Of a stretch of DNA of 64,000 nucleotides, positions 11,729 to 23,240 are shown in pieces. How positions within the stretch are numbered: the first letter of the stretch is position 1; the number at the start of each line of letters is the position of its first letter. The stretch spans positions 82,920,604 to 82,984,603 of the forward strand of contig NC_071353.1 in assembly GCF_943734655.1 (NCBI RefSeq), written 5' to 3'. Both the position numbers and the translations under genes were made by a program. Origin of the DNA: Sabethes cyaneus (taxonomy: Eukaryota; Arthropoda; Insecta; Diptera; Culicidae). The notes beneath the pieces are model-generated. The model was not told the origin of the DNA. It saw nothing but the letters and a program-made list of their open reading frames with translations, and did no database searches.

Positions 11729-12156
11729 GTTACAGCTACCCATGTTCAATCGTCAACTGAACTTTTTGCAGCATATTTCAAAAGTGTGTTTACTGAAGCG
11801 ACTGGTAGTATCATAGAATTTCCTATGAATAACGACGAGACGCCATACCAACTGTCCCAGGTTTGTGTGGAAAACGGTATTCGGGAACTCGATGTCAACA
11901 AATCCGCTGGTCCGGATATGCTAACAAATAGCATCCTTAAGCAATTTCGCCAAGAGTTTGTGTTGCCGCTCACCAGTTTGTTCAATGTGTCGTTAGCTTC
12001 CGGTCATTTTCCGGGAATGTGGGAGATTTCGCACATCACTCCAATACATAAAAAAGGCGCCAAATGTGACGTGGAAAATTATCGCGGAGTCGCTATACAA
12101 TCGGCTGTTCCGAAACTTTTCGAGTCATTAATTTACAGCCATCTTTATGACAGGGT

Positions 12157-13362
12157 GATCATGTGTAGACCATATCACAACGCTCCGCATTATATTGGAG
12201 CAGATCAACGAATTCCAGGACTCTCTTCTGCTGGTGTTCGTTGACTTCGAAAAGGCGTTCGACCGACTCAATCACGAAAACATCTGGGGCGCACTTAGGC
12301 GTAGAGGAGTTCCAGATAAGCTAGTCCATCTCATCGAGGCTCAGTACGAGGCGTTCTCGTGCAAGGTTTTGCACGACGGCGTCTTGTCCGACCCCATAAG
12401 GGTTACTGCTGGCGTGAGACAGGGCTGCATTTTATCACCGCTTCTGTTTCTCATCGTTATGGATGAGATATTAGTTGGAGCAATTGACAGTAGACCAAAT
12501 CGAGGATTGCCTTGGAATCCTCTAACGATGGAGCAGCTAAATGACCTCGACCTAGCCGACGACATTGTCTTGCTCGCACAACGCCGAAACGATATGCAGA
12601 GCAAGTTAGACGACCTCTCCGAGAGCTCCCAGGCAGCAGGTCTCACAGTCAATGTAGCGAAAACTAAGTCTATGGTAGTGAACACTGACAATTCCACCAA
12701 CTTTACAGTAGCGGGACAACAAGTTGAGCAGGTAGCCGTCTTTCAATATCTTGGTAGCCAAACAACGCCCGATGGTGGTACCAAGACTGATATAGCCACA
12801 CGGATCAGGAAGGCCAGGGGTGCCTTTGCAGGTCTGCGAAACATTTGGCGCTCAAACCAGATCACTCTACGTACGAAAACCCGAATCTTTAATTCAAACG
12901 TTAAATCCGTACTGCTGTATGCCTGCGAAACGTGGTGCGTCTCAGCGGAGACAACGCAAAAACTGCAGGTATTCATTAACCGGTGCCTGCGATATATTAT
13001 TCGTGCCTGGTGGCCTGATAATTGGATATCCAATGAGGAACTCCATCGTCGGTGTCATCAACGGCCGATAGCCACAGAAATTCGTGAGCGTAGGTGGAAG
13101 TGGATCGGACACACCTTGAGGAAAGGAGCGAACGAGGTTTGCAGAGCAGCACTCGACTGGAATCCACAAGGACAGCGTAGAAGAGGCAGACCCAGAGGCT
13201 CATGGAGACGGAGCTTAGCCAACGACATCCGGGCTGTAGACGAGAACCTGTCCTGGCGACAGGTAAAAGCCATGGCGGGTAACCGTCAGCAGTGGAGATC
13301 TCTGATTTCATCCCTTTGTTCTGCCGGACCGGCGGACATGGACACATAAGTAAGTAAGTAAG
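12157..13362 (+). mobile_element. RTE-type non-LTR retrotransposon, 5' truncated
   Basis: One open frame from the truncated 5' end to the TAA at about 13347. RT motifs are VFVDFEKAFDRLNHENIW (about 12234), AGVRQGCILSPLLF (about 12411) and LADDIVLL (about 12555). The C-terminus RRWKWIGHTLRKG then GRPRGSWRR matches RTE-like elements with a basic tail domain. The 3' end is a (TAAG)n tail (13346-13362). The 13-bp TSD TTTATGACAGGGT is perfect (12144-12156 and 13363-13375), and host ORF2 rejoins as SHLYDRVVGRISPV. The endonuclease and first RT blocks are missing. The uninterrupted frame and intact TSD suggest a late insertion in this stack. Confidence 0.92.
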
Positions 13363-14525
13363 TTTATGACAGGGTAGTCGGACGTATTTCTCCTGTGCAA
13401 CACGGATTCTTGAAGAAGAAATCAGTGGTTACAAATCTGTGTGAGTTCACTTCGATGGTTACGGACTGCATTTCAAAAGGCTTCCAAGTGGATTGCGCAT
13501 ATACCGATATGTCGAAAGCGTTTGATGCCGTTAGTATAAATAGCATCTTGGAGGCAGTTGAAGAGTTTGGCGTTCGAGGTTCACTGTACAACTTGTTAGT
13601 GTCGTATTTGAAGCAGAGAATACAATTTGTTAAAATACGTGGCAACAAATCTTGCTCATTTACTGTAGACTCTGGAGTACCGCAAGGCAGTCACTTAGGA
13701 CCGCTGTTGTTCGTGATTCTAATGAACAAATTGCCTGATGATATCTCCCATTCTAGTATTCTAATTTACGCCGACGATGTAAAAATATTTTTACCTGTCA
13801 AGTCCATGGACGATTGCTTGAAACTACAGCTCGACCTAGGATACTTTGGAATGTACTGTGAAAATCGTGGATTAAAAGTGAATACAGACAAGTGTTCAGT
13901 AATGACATTTAGCAGAAAAGTTAGCCCCGTGATCTTCGACTACGCTTACCGGAATAGAGTAGTACCGCGTACAGAATATGTTCGTGACTTGGGAGTAACA
14001 TTTGACCGCATACTCTCCTTCGATAAACACATTGATAACGTGATCAAAGAGAGCTTGAAGCTGTTCTCACTCGTTAGGAGGTTTGGCCGTGACCTCAATG
14101 ATCCACACGCTATATTGGCAATCTACAAAGACCTTGTTAGGAGCAAACTGGATTTCGCAAGTGTAATATGGCGCCCGCAGTACGTTACCCACATTCAGCG
14201 AGTAGAAGGAATCCAAAAGAGATTTATTAGATTTGCTCTTAGAAATCTCGGATGGAACAGAGAACAGCTACCACTTTATCATGATCTGTGTTGCTTGGTC
14301 GACCTCGACTCGGTCCACTCGAGGCATAAGATAGCCAAAATCGTATTCTTCACGAACATCCTTGCAGGACGAACGATCAGTCAGCCACTTTCCAGTCGAT
14401 TAGTACTAAACGATAACCCAGTCTCGCTTCGACGGAGGAGAACGTTTGAACCACCGTTGCGGACCAGAAATTACTCACAGAATGAACCAACTACACGCTT
14501 CATGAATAGTTTCAATGCACATTAG

Positions 14526-14735
14526 GAAATAATAGCCATCGACATGCGCCCAGATACAATAAGAAGTAGGCTTAGATTATATTTTAAAAGACAATTATAT
14601 TAATGTTTCTATAGTTTAGTTTTATTGTGTATTTTAAGAAAAGTGACTCATGAACGTATATTTTATATTTTGTAAATAGGTTAAGATTGGGTAACGGGCA
14701 CAATAGTCTATATTCAAATTCAAATACAAAATACA
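14526..14735 (+). other. 3' UTR of the CR1/Jockey-type element
   Basis: AT-rich tail from the ORF2 stop to the junction with the BEL LTR. Ends with imperfect ATTCAAATTCAAATAC repeats. Confidence 0.6.
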
Positions 14736-14900
14736 TGAAGTGATGGTGTGATGTTGCGAAATATTTTCGGTGGAAGTCGGGTGGCGTCCTTTTACATGTT
14801 CGATCAGGTTCGAACGCGATGCGCACATAAATTTTCCATTCGTCGTAGTAGGCATTTTTTTCTATGTGGTTTTTCATAATGCAATATTTTGACATTCTCA
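14736..14900 (-). repeat. BEL 3' LTR, proximal piece
   Basis: Nearly identical to 23577-23741 of the 5' LTR, from TGAAGTGATGGTGTGATG to GACATTCTCA. On the minus strand the LTR begins TGAGAATGTC right after a purine-rich tract (inverse of CTTCCCCGCGG). Confidence 0.85.
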
Positions 14901-14949
14901 AACCGCTTCCCCGCGGACTGGGAAGAATTCTCAGTCAAATTGTCTTCTA

Positions 14950-17900
14950 TTGGCGAAATGTACAGTTTGGAAATTGGACGCTTCAAGACATGTCCACGGT
15001 ACGAACCAATTGATCTGGTCCAGGGTAAGTTTCCCTAATGGCCATGTTAGTGGTGGCGAATCCTCCTCCAACAGAACTACATACCATTCCAGGTTTGAAG
15101 TTTGGCTGTAAAGCTCGATTTTTGTTCCTTGGCTGGGTGAAAAGGTAATCTCGTTTCCATACCTTCCAAAATTGCTCACGGAGACGCTATGAGTACTGCC
15201 ACCGCGAGAGTCGATTTATCGGTATATCTTCGTGTGACGGCTCAGGAATGGTTGTTAATGGACGACCAATCAGAAAGTCACCTGGCGTGAGAACTTCTGG
15301 ATCTCCAGGGTCCGACGGTATGGCGCAAAGTGGTCGTGAATTCAAAATTGCTTCCACCTCGATAAGTACGGTCATGTGCTCCTTAAATGTCAAGAGCGCA
15401 TTCCATGTTATCCTCTTTAAATGATATTTTGTACTCTTTACGGCTGCTTCTTAGAGACCCCGAAATTCGGTGCTCCAGGAGGAATGAACGACCACGAAAT
15501 TTCCTTTGGCTGGCAATAGGACTGCAACATATCGGAAAAAGGTTGGTTTTTGAAAAGTAGAAACAACTCATGAAGCTCGGATTTTGCACTCTTGAAGTTG
15601 GTGGCATTGTCGGAATACATTCTCCTGGGAACTCCTCGTCGTCCAACGAATCGTTGAAGAGCAGCTAGGAAGGCCTCCATAGTCAGGTCGGAGACAAGCT
15701 CTAAGTGTAGCGACTTAGTCTTCATGCACACGAACACGGCGAAATATGCTTTAACAGTTTGAGGTTTACGGGTTCCTTACTTCACGAAGATTAGCCCGGC
15801 GTAATCGACGCCAACTTCATCTTGGCAGCGAAGGTGTCACTCGAGACGATGGTAATCTGCCCATTTGCTGACATGACGGGCGAGGTTTTGCACGGAAACA
15901 TACGACACAACGTCTGGTAATTTTTCTTACTTGATTTTTACCGTCTAATAGCCAAAATCTTCTTCGTAGAATGGCCAACAGAGTTGACGGTCCAACATGT
16001 TTAAACTCCTGATGGTATGCTTCGATGATCGATTCAGTAATATGATGCTTTGGCAGAATCAGCTGATGTTTACTATATTCTGGGAGATCAGATTGTTGTA
16101 ATCTTCCTCCTACACGCAGTAAACCGACTTCTAAGAACGGCGTCAAACAAGCTAAGCGACCGCCTAAATCATTATCCGCTACTTGCTGCAATTCTTTGGA
16201 AAGTGCAGCGTGCTGCACTAGTTTTACGATGACATTTGAAGCTAAACGAATTTCTGGGATGGTTAGATGACGATTTTGCATCCTCTTTGATGCATCCCTT
16301 TGTTGGCAATTACGGATGAAACGCAAAACGAACCCAATCACACGTTGCAGCCTTCGGAAGGAGCTGAATCTTTTAAACACAGGCAAAGACTCGGAATTGG
16401 CAATAAGAACTGTTAACATTTTAACCTTTCTCATCTCTGGTAAGTTACAATCTGGGAGTGTAAGCGCAGGTTCAGTTTCGAATTCAGCGATCTAAAGGAA
16501 ATGTGGATCATTCCACCACAAACTATTACTCAACAAAGGCGCAGGAAATTGTCCACGTGACACTATGTCAGCCGGATTGTCCTTGGAACGCACATACTAC
16601 CACGAAAAGCTGCTGGTTTTATTGATAATATCAGCCACACGGTTTCTTACATATAGTTGTAACATGCCTACTGGCTTGTTAAGCCACGCAAGTACTACTT
16701 GGCTATCTGACCACAGAACGATAGTTTGGAATGTAAGCTTCAATGCACCAATAACCTTCAAAATAAGCTTGGATAACAATCTGGCGGCCAACAGCTCTTT
16801 GCGGTGAATGTCTAGTGGCTTAATGGGTGCAACTTTAGATTTGCTGCAAATGATACGAAGCTGGGCTGTACCATCAGCAAACACACTCCGGACATATACA
16901 ACTGCCCTATAAGCAAGGCTTGATGCATCACAAAACCCGTGTAGATCAAGAGCAGAATAGCCTAAACAAACAACAGAGCGAGGAATTCGAATTTCACTCA
17001 CCCGGGGTAATGCTTCTTGAAATTGTTGCCACTCTGTCAATATGTCTCCTTGTAGTTTCTCGTCCCAGGAAAGATTGTCGAGCCAAAGGCGTTGCATTAA
17101 CAGCTTTGCTATAATGATGACTGGAGATAAAAGTCCAAGCGAGTCAAAAAACTTCCCAATCTCGGATAAAACACGACGCTTGGTAGCGGCATTCTCGGCA
17201 GGTTTTGCTAAAAACCGAAACTCATCAACACCAGCACACCAGATAAGCCCTAGTGCTTTCACAAATGCGCCAATCGGAGAATGGTCCAATCCGATGGGTT
17301 TCTCTCGATCACACTCAGGAATAATATCTATTACTGCTTGCTCATTTGAACTCCACTTATGGATGGAAAATTGTCCACAGCCGAGCAACTGTTGTAGTTG
17401 TCGAGTGCACTCAACTGCTTCTTCATATGTACCAGCTCCTGACAAAATATCGTCTACATAGCAATCCTCACGAATTATGTTCGCGCCAAGGGGATACTTC
17501 TCACCATCATCAGCACAGAGTTGAGTAAGGCATCGAGTTGCTAGGAACGGAGCCGAAGCCGTTCCATAGGTAACCGTAGTCAATTCCAATATACGAAGTC
17601 GATCTGCTTGGTTAGCTCTCCAAGAGATTCGTTGGTAACGGGTATGAGAAGGTGTGACTACAATCTGGCGGTACATTTATGAAAGATCAGCAGCAAATGC
17701 AATTTTATGCTTTCGAAAAAAAATCAAAATAGTGAAAAGATCATTCTGCACGGTTCCTCCCACTTGTAGGGCTTCATTGAGTGACACGTTGATTGGAGAC
17801 ATTTTTGCCGATGCGTCAAACATTACTCTCAACTTGGTGGTAGAGCTAGTAGGGCGCAGGATGGCATGATGAGGCATGTAGTAGCAGCTTAAATTAGGTG

Positions 17901-18960
17901 GGTCAAAATTTTCATTGATTTCTTTACAATGCCCCAACTCCATACTCTTTGATAAACTTACTGTATTCCAGCTTTAAGCTTGGATCTCTATTTAGACGTC
18001 GCTCCAACGACAGGAAGCGTCGGAGAGCGAGGCTACGGTTATCGTCGAGACGATCTACGATGGAATGGCGAAATGGCAAATGAACTATGTACCTGCCAGT
18101 CGAATCTCGCTGATGTGTTGAACAGAAAAATGCCTCACATTCTTCCTGCTCGGAGGTGGCAGCCGAACATTCTATCTCCTCAACATGCCAAAATCGCTGA
18201 ATGGCTTCATGGATATCATCGATAGTAGCAGTATGCACATACAACAGGTTGGGAATTTCATCTCCTACTTCGCCAGCAACAACCCATCCGAGATGAGTTT
18301 CACTTGTGAGATGAGTTGATGGAATCACGCCTGTGAACTTCGGTACAATTAAGCAATCTACGCACGCCGTAAAGTTGGTATATTGAGATTGAAGCTCTAC
18401 GCAGATAGACTCTCTGGCATACACTTTGGATGCTCCAATGCCAGTGATAGGGATGTTTTAGGTATTTCGGTTTAATTTTAAGCGTTTAGATATTGACTCC
18501 GTAATAAAATTTACCTGTGATCCGCTGTCCATCAGAATGCGACATGGCACAGGCTGGTCCTGGGCATCTCGAAGGTTGACGACAGCAGTCAGTAACATGA
18601 CGGTTTTGACTGCTTGGGAGTGATTACACGATGGCAATCTCGAAGTAGATGGTCCGCAATCGTCTTGCAAAATGGAACTGTTGGTAGCTGGGATAGTACC
18701 ATGTGCAACGGGCTGAATGATTTGGGGAGTAGCTGGATGGTTTGCTGTGAACGTCGTTGTCTTGGTTGGTTCTGGTGGTTCCAAGTGTAGTAAAGTGTGG
18801 TGTCGCTTCTGACATTTATTACACACCTTATTGGAAGTACAGTTGATGGAAAGGTGTCCTCCACGCAAACAATTGAAACAAACTTTTCTTTGCTTCACCT
18901 TTTCAATTCGCTGAGGCACGGTAAGGTTGTTAAACACATTGCACTTGTAAGTAAGATGGG
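14950..18960 (-). pseudogene. pol: BEL/Pao Pol: protease, RT, RNase H, integrase (decayed)
   Basis: On the minus strand, in order: aspartic protease PCRILMDSGSQVNF (about 18555-18510); RT with LRVMFDASAKMSPINVSLNE (about 17835-17780) and CYVDDILSG (about 17470-17445); RNase H with LHGFCDASSLAYRAVVYVRS (about 16940-16880) and WSDSQVVLAWL (about 16715-16683); integrase HH-CC zinc region (KHHITESIIEAYHQEF, CVVC; about 16060-15890); catalytic core VDYAG (about 15810), YSDNATNF (about 15620) and EAILNSRP (about 15350). An in-frame TAA at 18458, a frameshift near 17940, an in-frame TAA at 17677 that splits the RT at ADLS/MYRQ, a further stop between VDYAG and the rest of the core, and frameshifts around 15450 break it. 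The encoded proteins would copy and integrate the element, but not from this copy. Confidence 0.85.
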
Positions 18961-19995
18961 ATTCACTGCACATGTCGCATCGGGGCTCCGATTGGGACGA
19001 TACAGTTGCAGCGTTTGCTTTAGGTTAGGCGGCTTAGCAGTAGACTTAAAACTGGCTCGTTTGGATGCGGTTTGCTCACTGGAATTGTCACAACGCTCAA
19101 GAATAGCTACACGATCTTTCAAGAATTGAATTGTATCGTCGTATAGCGGCAGCTCTCCGCGTGGAATAGTTGCCTCCCACAACTTTTTCGAATCATCGTC
19201 TGCAGCGTTGGGAATCAGATGAATGACAATTTGCTCTGATACACCGGTAAACTCTTGTCCGTGGAATTTGAGATTCTCCACGTGACTGACAACAGTTTCT
19301 ATCATAGAACGCAGCTCAAGGTGATGCTCACGAGATAATTTTTTGACTCTGAGGAGACCACGAATGTGTAGGTCAATCATCTTGCGCTTATCTTCATAGC
19401 GTTCTGCTAACAACGCCCAGACACGATCATAGTTGCCGTCGCTGACCGTTTTGGCGTCGATGATTCCACACGCGTCCCCGGTCAGGGCCTTCTCTAAATA
19501 GTAGAGCTTTATACGGGCTGGCTCTGCAGATCGATCTACCACATCGCGGAACATGATTTTAAATTTTTCCCAGTTCTCATACCTTCCATCGAAGCTTGGT
19601 ATGATTCGTGGGAGAGCTTGCTGGAGGATTAAAGGTTATTGAACAGCATCTGCTTGTTGGAGTGCTGCAGTTTGAGCCACAGGTAATGATGCCGGTTGCA
19701 GGTTATCAAGCCAACTCTCTAGCAACATAGATAGTTCATCGTGCAAAGCTTCAAATTCAATATATTTTAAATCATGCTGCTCGCGTTGGCTCGAATAAAC
19801 TTTCTCGATAATGCGCTGGTGGAACTCGTTAAATTCACTATACGCCGAGCTCAGTTTGTTTATATAAAACCTTACCTGCGGAGGTGTCAGCTCGGTTTTG
19901 TCCACATCGGCTTGGTGAAGGGTGTTTTTAATCCTGGTAACCTTACCCTTAACCGTGCCACGGAGGTGAACTAATGCATCCAAATCTCCATCGGC
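18900..19995 (-). pseudogene. gag: BEL/Pao Gag with CCHC zinc knuckle (decayed)
   Basis: From about 19995 downwards the frame gives a helical N-terminal region (LVHLRGTVKGKVTRIKNTL). After an in-frame stop at 19636 comes the conserved capsid region, FRDVVDRSAEPARIKLYYLE then GDACGIIDAKT. It shifts frame near 18950 into the nucleocapsid CFNCLRGGHLSINC (CX2CX4HX4C) and CNKCQKRHHTLLH, which overlaps the start of the Pol region. This knuckle pair is characteristic of BEL elements. The start of gag is cut by the element at 20005-22980. The frame VRGSNSVASADGD reconnects across that insertion. Confidence 0.8.
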
Positions 19996-20004
19996 ACTAG
20001 CGAC

Positions 20005-20310
20005 TAGGCCGTCCCTTATTTTTTTAAAATTGACCTAGCGATGAGCTCAATATCACACAATGTTCGTTTTGTTGTGCAGAATACAACGATATGCCATTAA
20101 GGTCCCTACGATAACGTTAAGTGGTCCCGCAACGGACCTTAAGATAAAATTATATGAATGACCGGATCTTCCATGCAATAACAAATACGCCACTATAGTG
20201 CATACGCTTGTTCATCCTTTATTTAGTTTTAGTGATGAATTCAATATCACAAAATGTTCAGTCTGACGTGCAGAGGAAGATGATATCTCGCGTAATTTTT
20301 AAGTAACATT
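20005..20310 (+). repeat. Left long terminal inverted repeat
   Basis: Pairs with 22660-22980 in inverse orientation. Shared blocks include GACCTAGCGATGAGCTCAA, CGATAACGTTAAGTGGTCCC, ATGACCGGATC and CACTATAGTGC. Each arm contains two copies of a GAxTTCAAxATCACAAAATGTTC-like subrepeat. Confidence 0.8.
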
Positions 20311-20345
20311 GAGAGATTCTCTTTGGTCTTCCTCTCTTCCGATTA

Positions 20346-20508
20346 TTGGCCTTGCCAGCGTTGAAAGAGATTTCGAAGGCTGCTCGCACTTACAGGAAAT
20401 CTCGTGCCGAACTGTCAACGCGTGAGTGTTGACAAAAGCAAAAATACTTCCCTTTCTTTTTTTCTCACGCAAAACCCTGAACAATATCAGCAACGCTGGC
20501 AAGGCCAA
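20346..20508 (+). mobile_element. 163-bp MITE family A, copy 1, TSD TTA
   Basis: Perfect 18-bp TIR TTGGCCTTGCCAGCGTTG, flanked by TTA (20343-20345 and 20509-20511). A 3-bp TTA duplication is typical of PIF/Harbinger MITEs. Further copies at 39790-39952 and 40700-40862. Confidence 0.88.
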
Positions 20509-21159
20509 TTACGGCGACATAAATGCATTTCAAAAAAAGTTTTCTTGACGATTAGGTAGGTAGTGACACCAGCAACCGATTTATGCAAGGCTGAAGCACG
20601 CTACTGTAATTGTACGTTTAATAAGTGTCAATAGGAAAATGCAAGCACGAATAGCCTGTGTGTATCTGTGTGAATGAATGAAAATAAGTTCTTTGATCTG
20701 ATACCGCTCTCTGTAATACAGATATCATCACATGATACCTGATATCAAATCGAACTATTTCTTCGGCGCGTGTGTTTCATCTTCGCTACCGTTGCCAATA
20801 TTTATCGAAATATTTTGAGTAGTAACAATGTCGCATAAGCTAAGAAGTGACCTCAATGCGAATTTATAATTGGTGCGCGTCTTTCCACGATACACCAAGT
20901 ATGAGCTGCGTTTTATTACCAGCTCCGATTGGCAAAACTTCCAATTAAAGTGAAATTAGTCGTCATCAATTGTGCCAATTTCAAAAGCAGTTTTTTTGTT
21001 TAAAACAAAAATTTTGTTTATGAAAATATATTCGCTGTGTTCAGATTGACAAGAAGAATGCAGTATTTACATTTTTATAAACAGAATCCCGCTTTTGGGC
21101 CGAAAAACTGCATCCAAAATTGGGCTTTCCGACGAAAAGTTAATGACTGCTAGTTTCCC

Positions 21160-22381
21160 GTTAAAGTGAGTGCGAAGAACGCCGTTAAGCAAGTGTTGTG
21201 CTACTGGCAGAAAACGAAAATACCAACAATCCAGGAAGCACATTGCATTACGAAAATCATATCCCTCCATGCTAAATTAACGGCACGCTGCAAGCAAATA
21301 TCACGAAAGGAGAGCAAAACGCAACATAATCGAGAGACTCTCTTCTGCAAAAAGCTTGACAATCTTTTCGATATATCCAAACGCACGGCGATAACGGATA
21401 TGCAGCAAAATGTTTAAAGAAAAGGGATCCAATAGTGAAGCAAGCTCTGTTGGAGGATATACAATTTCTGAAGGATCAGAAAGAAGGTCGTCGTGTATGT
21501 ACTATTGCTGGTGTCGATGGAGTTCTTGCTGGCAAAATCCAGGAGAAACAGAAAGCAGAGGAGCGTAGGAAGCAAAGACAAAAGTTGCTGGAAGAACGTC
21601 GTAAGAAGAGCGAATACCAGTCAATGATAGGTAATAGTTGTTAAACATTTAGGGTATCAGGCTATTTTGATACTGGCTCACTTCAGCAGATATTCTTCGA
21701 CATTCATTTTGGAAACACATGGTAAGCCGAAGAAAATACTCTGAAGATCGACCACTGTCAAAATAGCGCTCTATCTTAATAGATTCAACATTACAACATT
21801 TTTAAACTGCAGCCAATACCGTAGTTCTCTGCTTATCTAGTGAAGATAAAGACTCTACGAATACAAGCGATGGAGACGAATATCGTGTATCGACAGAATC
21901 TCCACAAAGACGCAGAGGAACACAGAATGTTGTGACCCCTGAATTGGCACAGGCTCTTGACGCTGCAAAGGTTAGCACCAAGGGTAAGTCGCTTAGAACA
22001 TTGTTGCAGGCTCAATTTAAGGAACAGCTTACCTCATTGATTACAATTGCGGTACATTCATTTCACAGTTCATGGCACACTGTGGCCCACCTTTTTGACA
22101 TTTAAATTTTGAAATGTTAGAAATTGGCAGCCCTGCTTATGTTTGTTATTGTCAAAACGATCAAAACAGTCTGGCTGGGCGCAGGCGAGTTTGGCAGGTT
22201 TACACGATCAGCACCTCAGCGGCACAGTAAGGCACAGACTGAACAAAATTTCTATGAATGAGGTGAACGGAATGTTCCCAGCGACGTACCCTTGGTTAGC
22301 ACAGATTCTGCTCCAGTAATCTTGGCAGCAGCTGCTAAATCATTTGGTGTCGATATAAATAATACAAACATTAACCAATAA
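21160..22381 (+). pseudogene. Multi-exon gene-like sequence inside the long-TIR element
   Basis: Exon A (about 21160-21630) encodes AKNAVKQVLCYWQKTKIPTI then KKLDNLFDISKR. After a one-base shift near 21410 it continues RDPIVKQALLEDIQFLKDQK, GVDGVLAGKIQ and a lysine/arginine/glutamate-rich coiled-coil-like stretch. It ends ATGATAG before GTAATA. Exon B (21814-21983, acceptor CTGCAG) encodes ANTVVLCLSSEDKDSTNTSD then VVTPELAQALDAAKVSTK and ends before GTAAGT. Exon C (22305-22381, acceptor AGCACAG) encodes SAPVILAAAAKSFGVDINN and stops at TAA 22379. Both introns are phase 1 and the protein reads through both junctions. I do not recognise the family for certain. Similar proteins occur, as I recall, near transposons in arthropod genomes. 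No DDE motif seen. Confidence 0.65.
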
Positions 22382-22659
22382 AATTAATGCAAGGCTACAA
22401 CAGAAATGTTACCCAAAAAGAAAAGGCTTTTCAGAACTTGCTGCAAGAAACTTCCAAACAAACAGAAGGCACCCCTACGTAACTCTGTAGGATCGTAAAA
22501 TGTACTAATTGATTTACGTTTTAAATAAAACTAATTGATTTGAAAATGACACATGCGATGACTGCCTCGATTTTTGTTTGCTAGAACCTTTAGAATGCTC
22601 ACTGCAGTAAAGAGCTTGTCATTACGTTGGAGGTCGCTCATTAAACTACTTACGGAGCG

Positions 22660-22980
22660 TTGGGGGACCACCTAATGTTATCATAGGGGTCTTAAGAGCA
22701 TATAATCTTCTTCTACACGGCCAACCGAAAATTTTGTGATGTTGAACTCATCACTAAAATGAATAAAGGATGACCAAGCGTACGCACTATAGTGGCATAG
22801 TTGTCATTGTGTGGAGGATCCGGTCATTCACATCATTTTATCTAAAAGTCCGTTGCGGGACCACTTAACGTTATCGCAGGGACCTTGACAACACGTCATT
22901 TTATTCTACATAAAAAAACGAACATTTTGTGATGTTGAGCTCATCGCTAGGTCAATTTTTAAAAAATAAGGGACGGCCTA
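22660..22980 (-). repeat. Right long terminal inverted repeat
   Basis: Inverse of 20005-20310. It carries the same CACTATAGTG, CGGTCATTCA and TTAACGTTATCG blocks in reverse order. Confidence 0.8.
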
Positions 22981-22989
22981 CTAGCGACA

Positions 22990-23240
22990 CTATTTGACCC
23001 TCTTACAGGAGTTCTATTAACTTTCGACATTTCGGGAATCACTTTCACGTTTGTTCGAAATAATCACTTTTACTGTTCGTTTGTAACGATAGGCGTTTTA
23101 GTTCACTTGTATTCACGATTTTTACGTTCAACGTTCAAAATGGTGGCTCTTCTGATGCAACATCCACGCCGGAAACATTAACACTTTCGTAGCTGGTAGG
23201 CAGGCTTCGGAATACTGCCACTATTCACAACGAAGGTCCC
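22990..23240 (-). other. BEL leader between primer binding site and gag
   Basis: Untranslated leader of the BEL element on the minus strand. The frame leading into gag (RGSNSVAS) is open at its downstream end. Confidence 0.5.

Larger units (their letters stand above)
9100..14525 (+). pseudogene. ORF2 of the CR1/Jockey-type element (endonuclease and RT)
   Basis: Endonuclease: IDIYYQNMNSVKGSE (from about 9115), FSETHLDD (about 9217) and VAGDLNLPNLKW (about 9548). The frame is interrupted by the 9610-10577 MITE and resumes YYLPDQVSSQREIAVVDSF then NNNCFLDLVF (about 10580-10710). RT: KSAGPDMLTNSIL (about 11905), VENYRGVAIQSAVPKLFE (about 12075), then after the RTE insertion VQHGFLKKKSVVTNL (about 13397), AYTDMSKAFDAV (13498), SGVPQGSHLGPLLF (13671) and the catalytic YADD (about 13766). 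It ends in a basic C-terminal region at the TAG 14523. Frameshifts lie near 10980-11120 and 11340. All RT motifs are recognisable, but the protein cannot be made from this copy. Confidence 0.8.
7892..14735 (+). mobile_element. CR1/Jockey-type non-LTR retrotransposon, near full length
   Basis: Inserted into the BEL 3' LTR with the short duplication TGAAG (7887-7891 and 14736-14740). It has a roughly 180-bp 5' UTR, an ORF1 with a PHD-like finger, an ORF2 with AP endonuclease and RT, and a 3' UTR ending in an ATTCAAATTCAAATAC-type tail. Inside it are two MITEs and an RTE-type insertion. Frames rejoin exactly across the 11402-11728 MITE and the RTE insertion when those are removed. ORF1 and ORF2 carry frameshifts and a stop, so it is inactive. 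Confidence 0.8.
20005..22980. mobile_element. Mutator-like element (long TIRs, 9-bp TSD) carrying a spliced gene-like sequence
   Basis: The left end TAGGCCGTCCCTTATTTTTT (20005) and the right end, inverse of AGGCCGTCCCTTATTTTTTA (to 22980), begin inverted repeats. These can be followed for about 300 bp (20005-20310 and 22660-22980) with scattered mismatches. ACTAGCGAC is duplicated at 19996-20004 and 22981-22989. Long TIRs and a 9-bp TSD fit Mutator-like elements. The interior has no recognisable DDE transposase. It holds a plus-strand coding sequence with introns (21160-22381) and a 163-bp MITE. The element sits in the BEL gag. Confidence 0.8.

Noticed and set aside
13997..14560. Possible host gene from the open frame ending at 14525
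   Set aside because: It is the C-terminal part of the CR1/Jockey-type ORF2, continuous with YADD-bearing RT.
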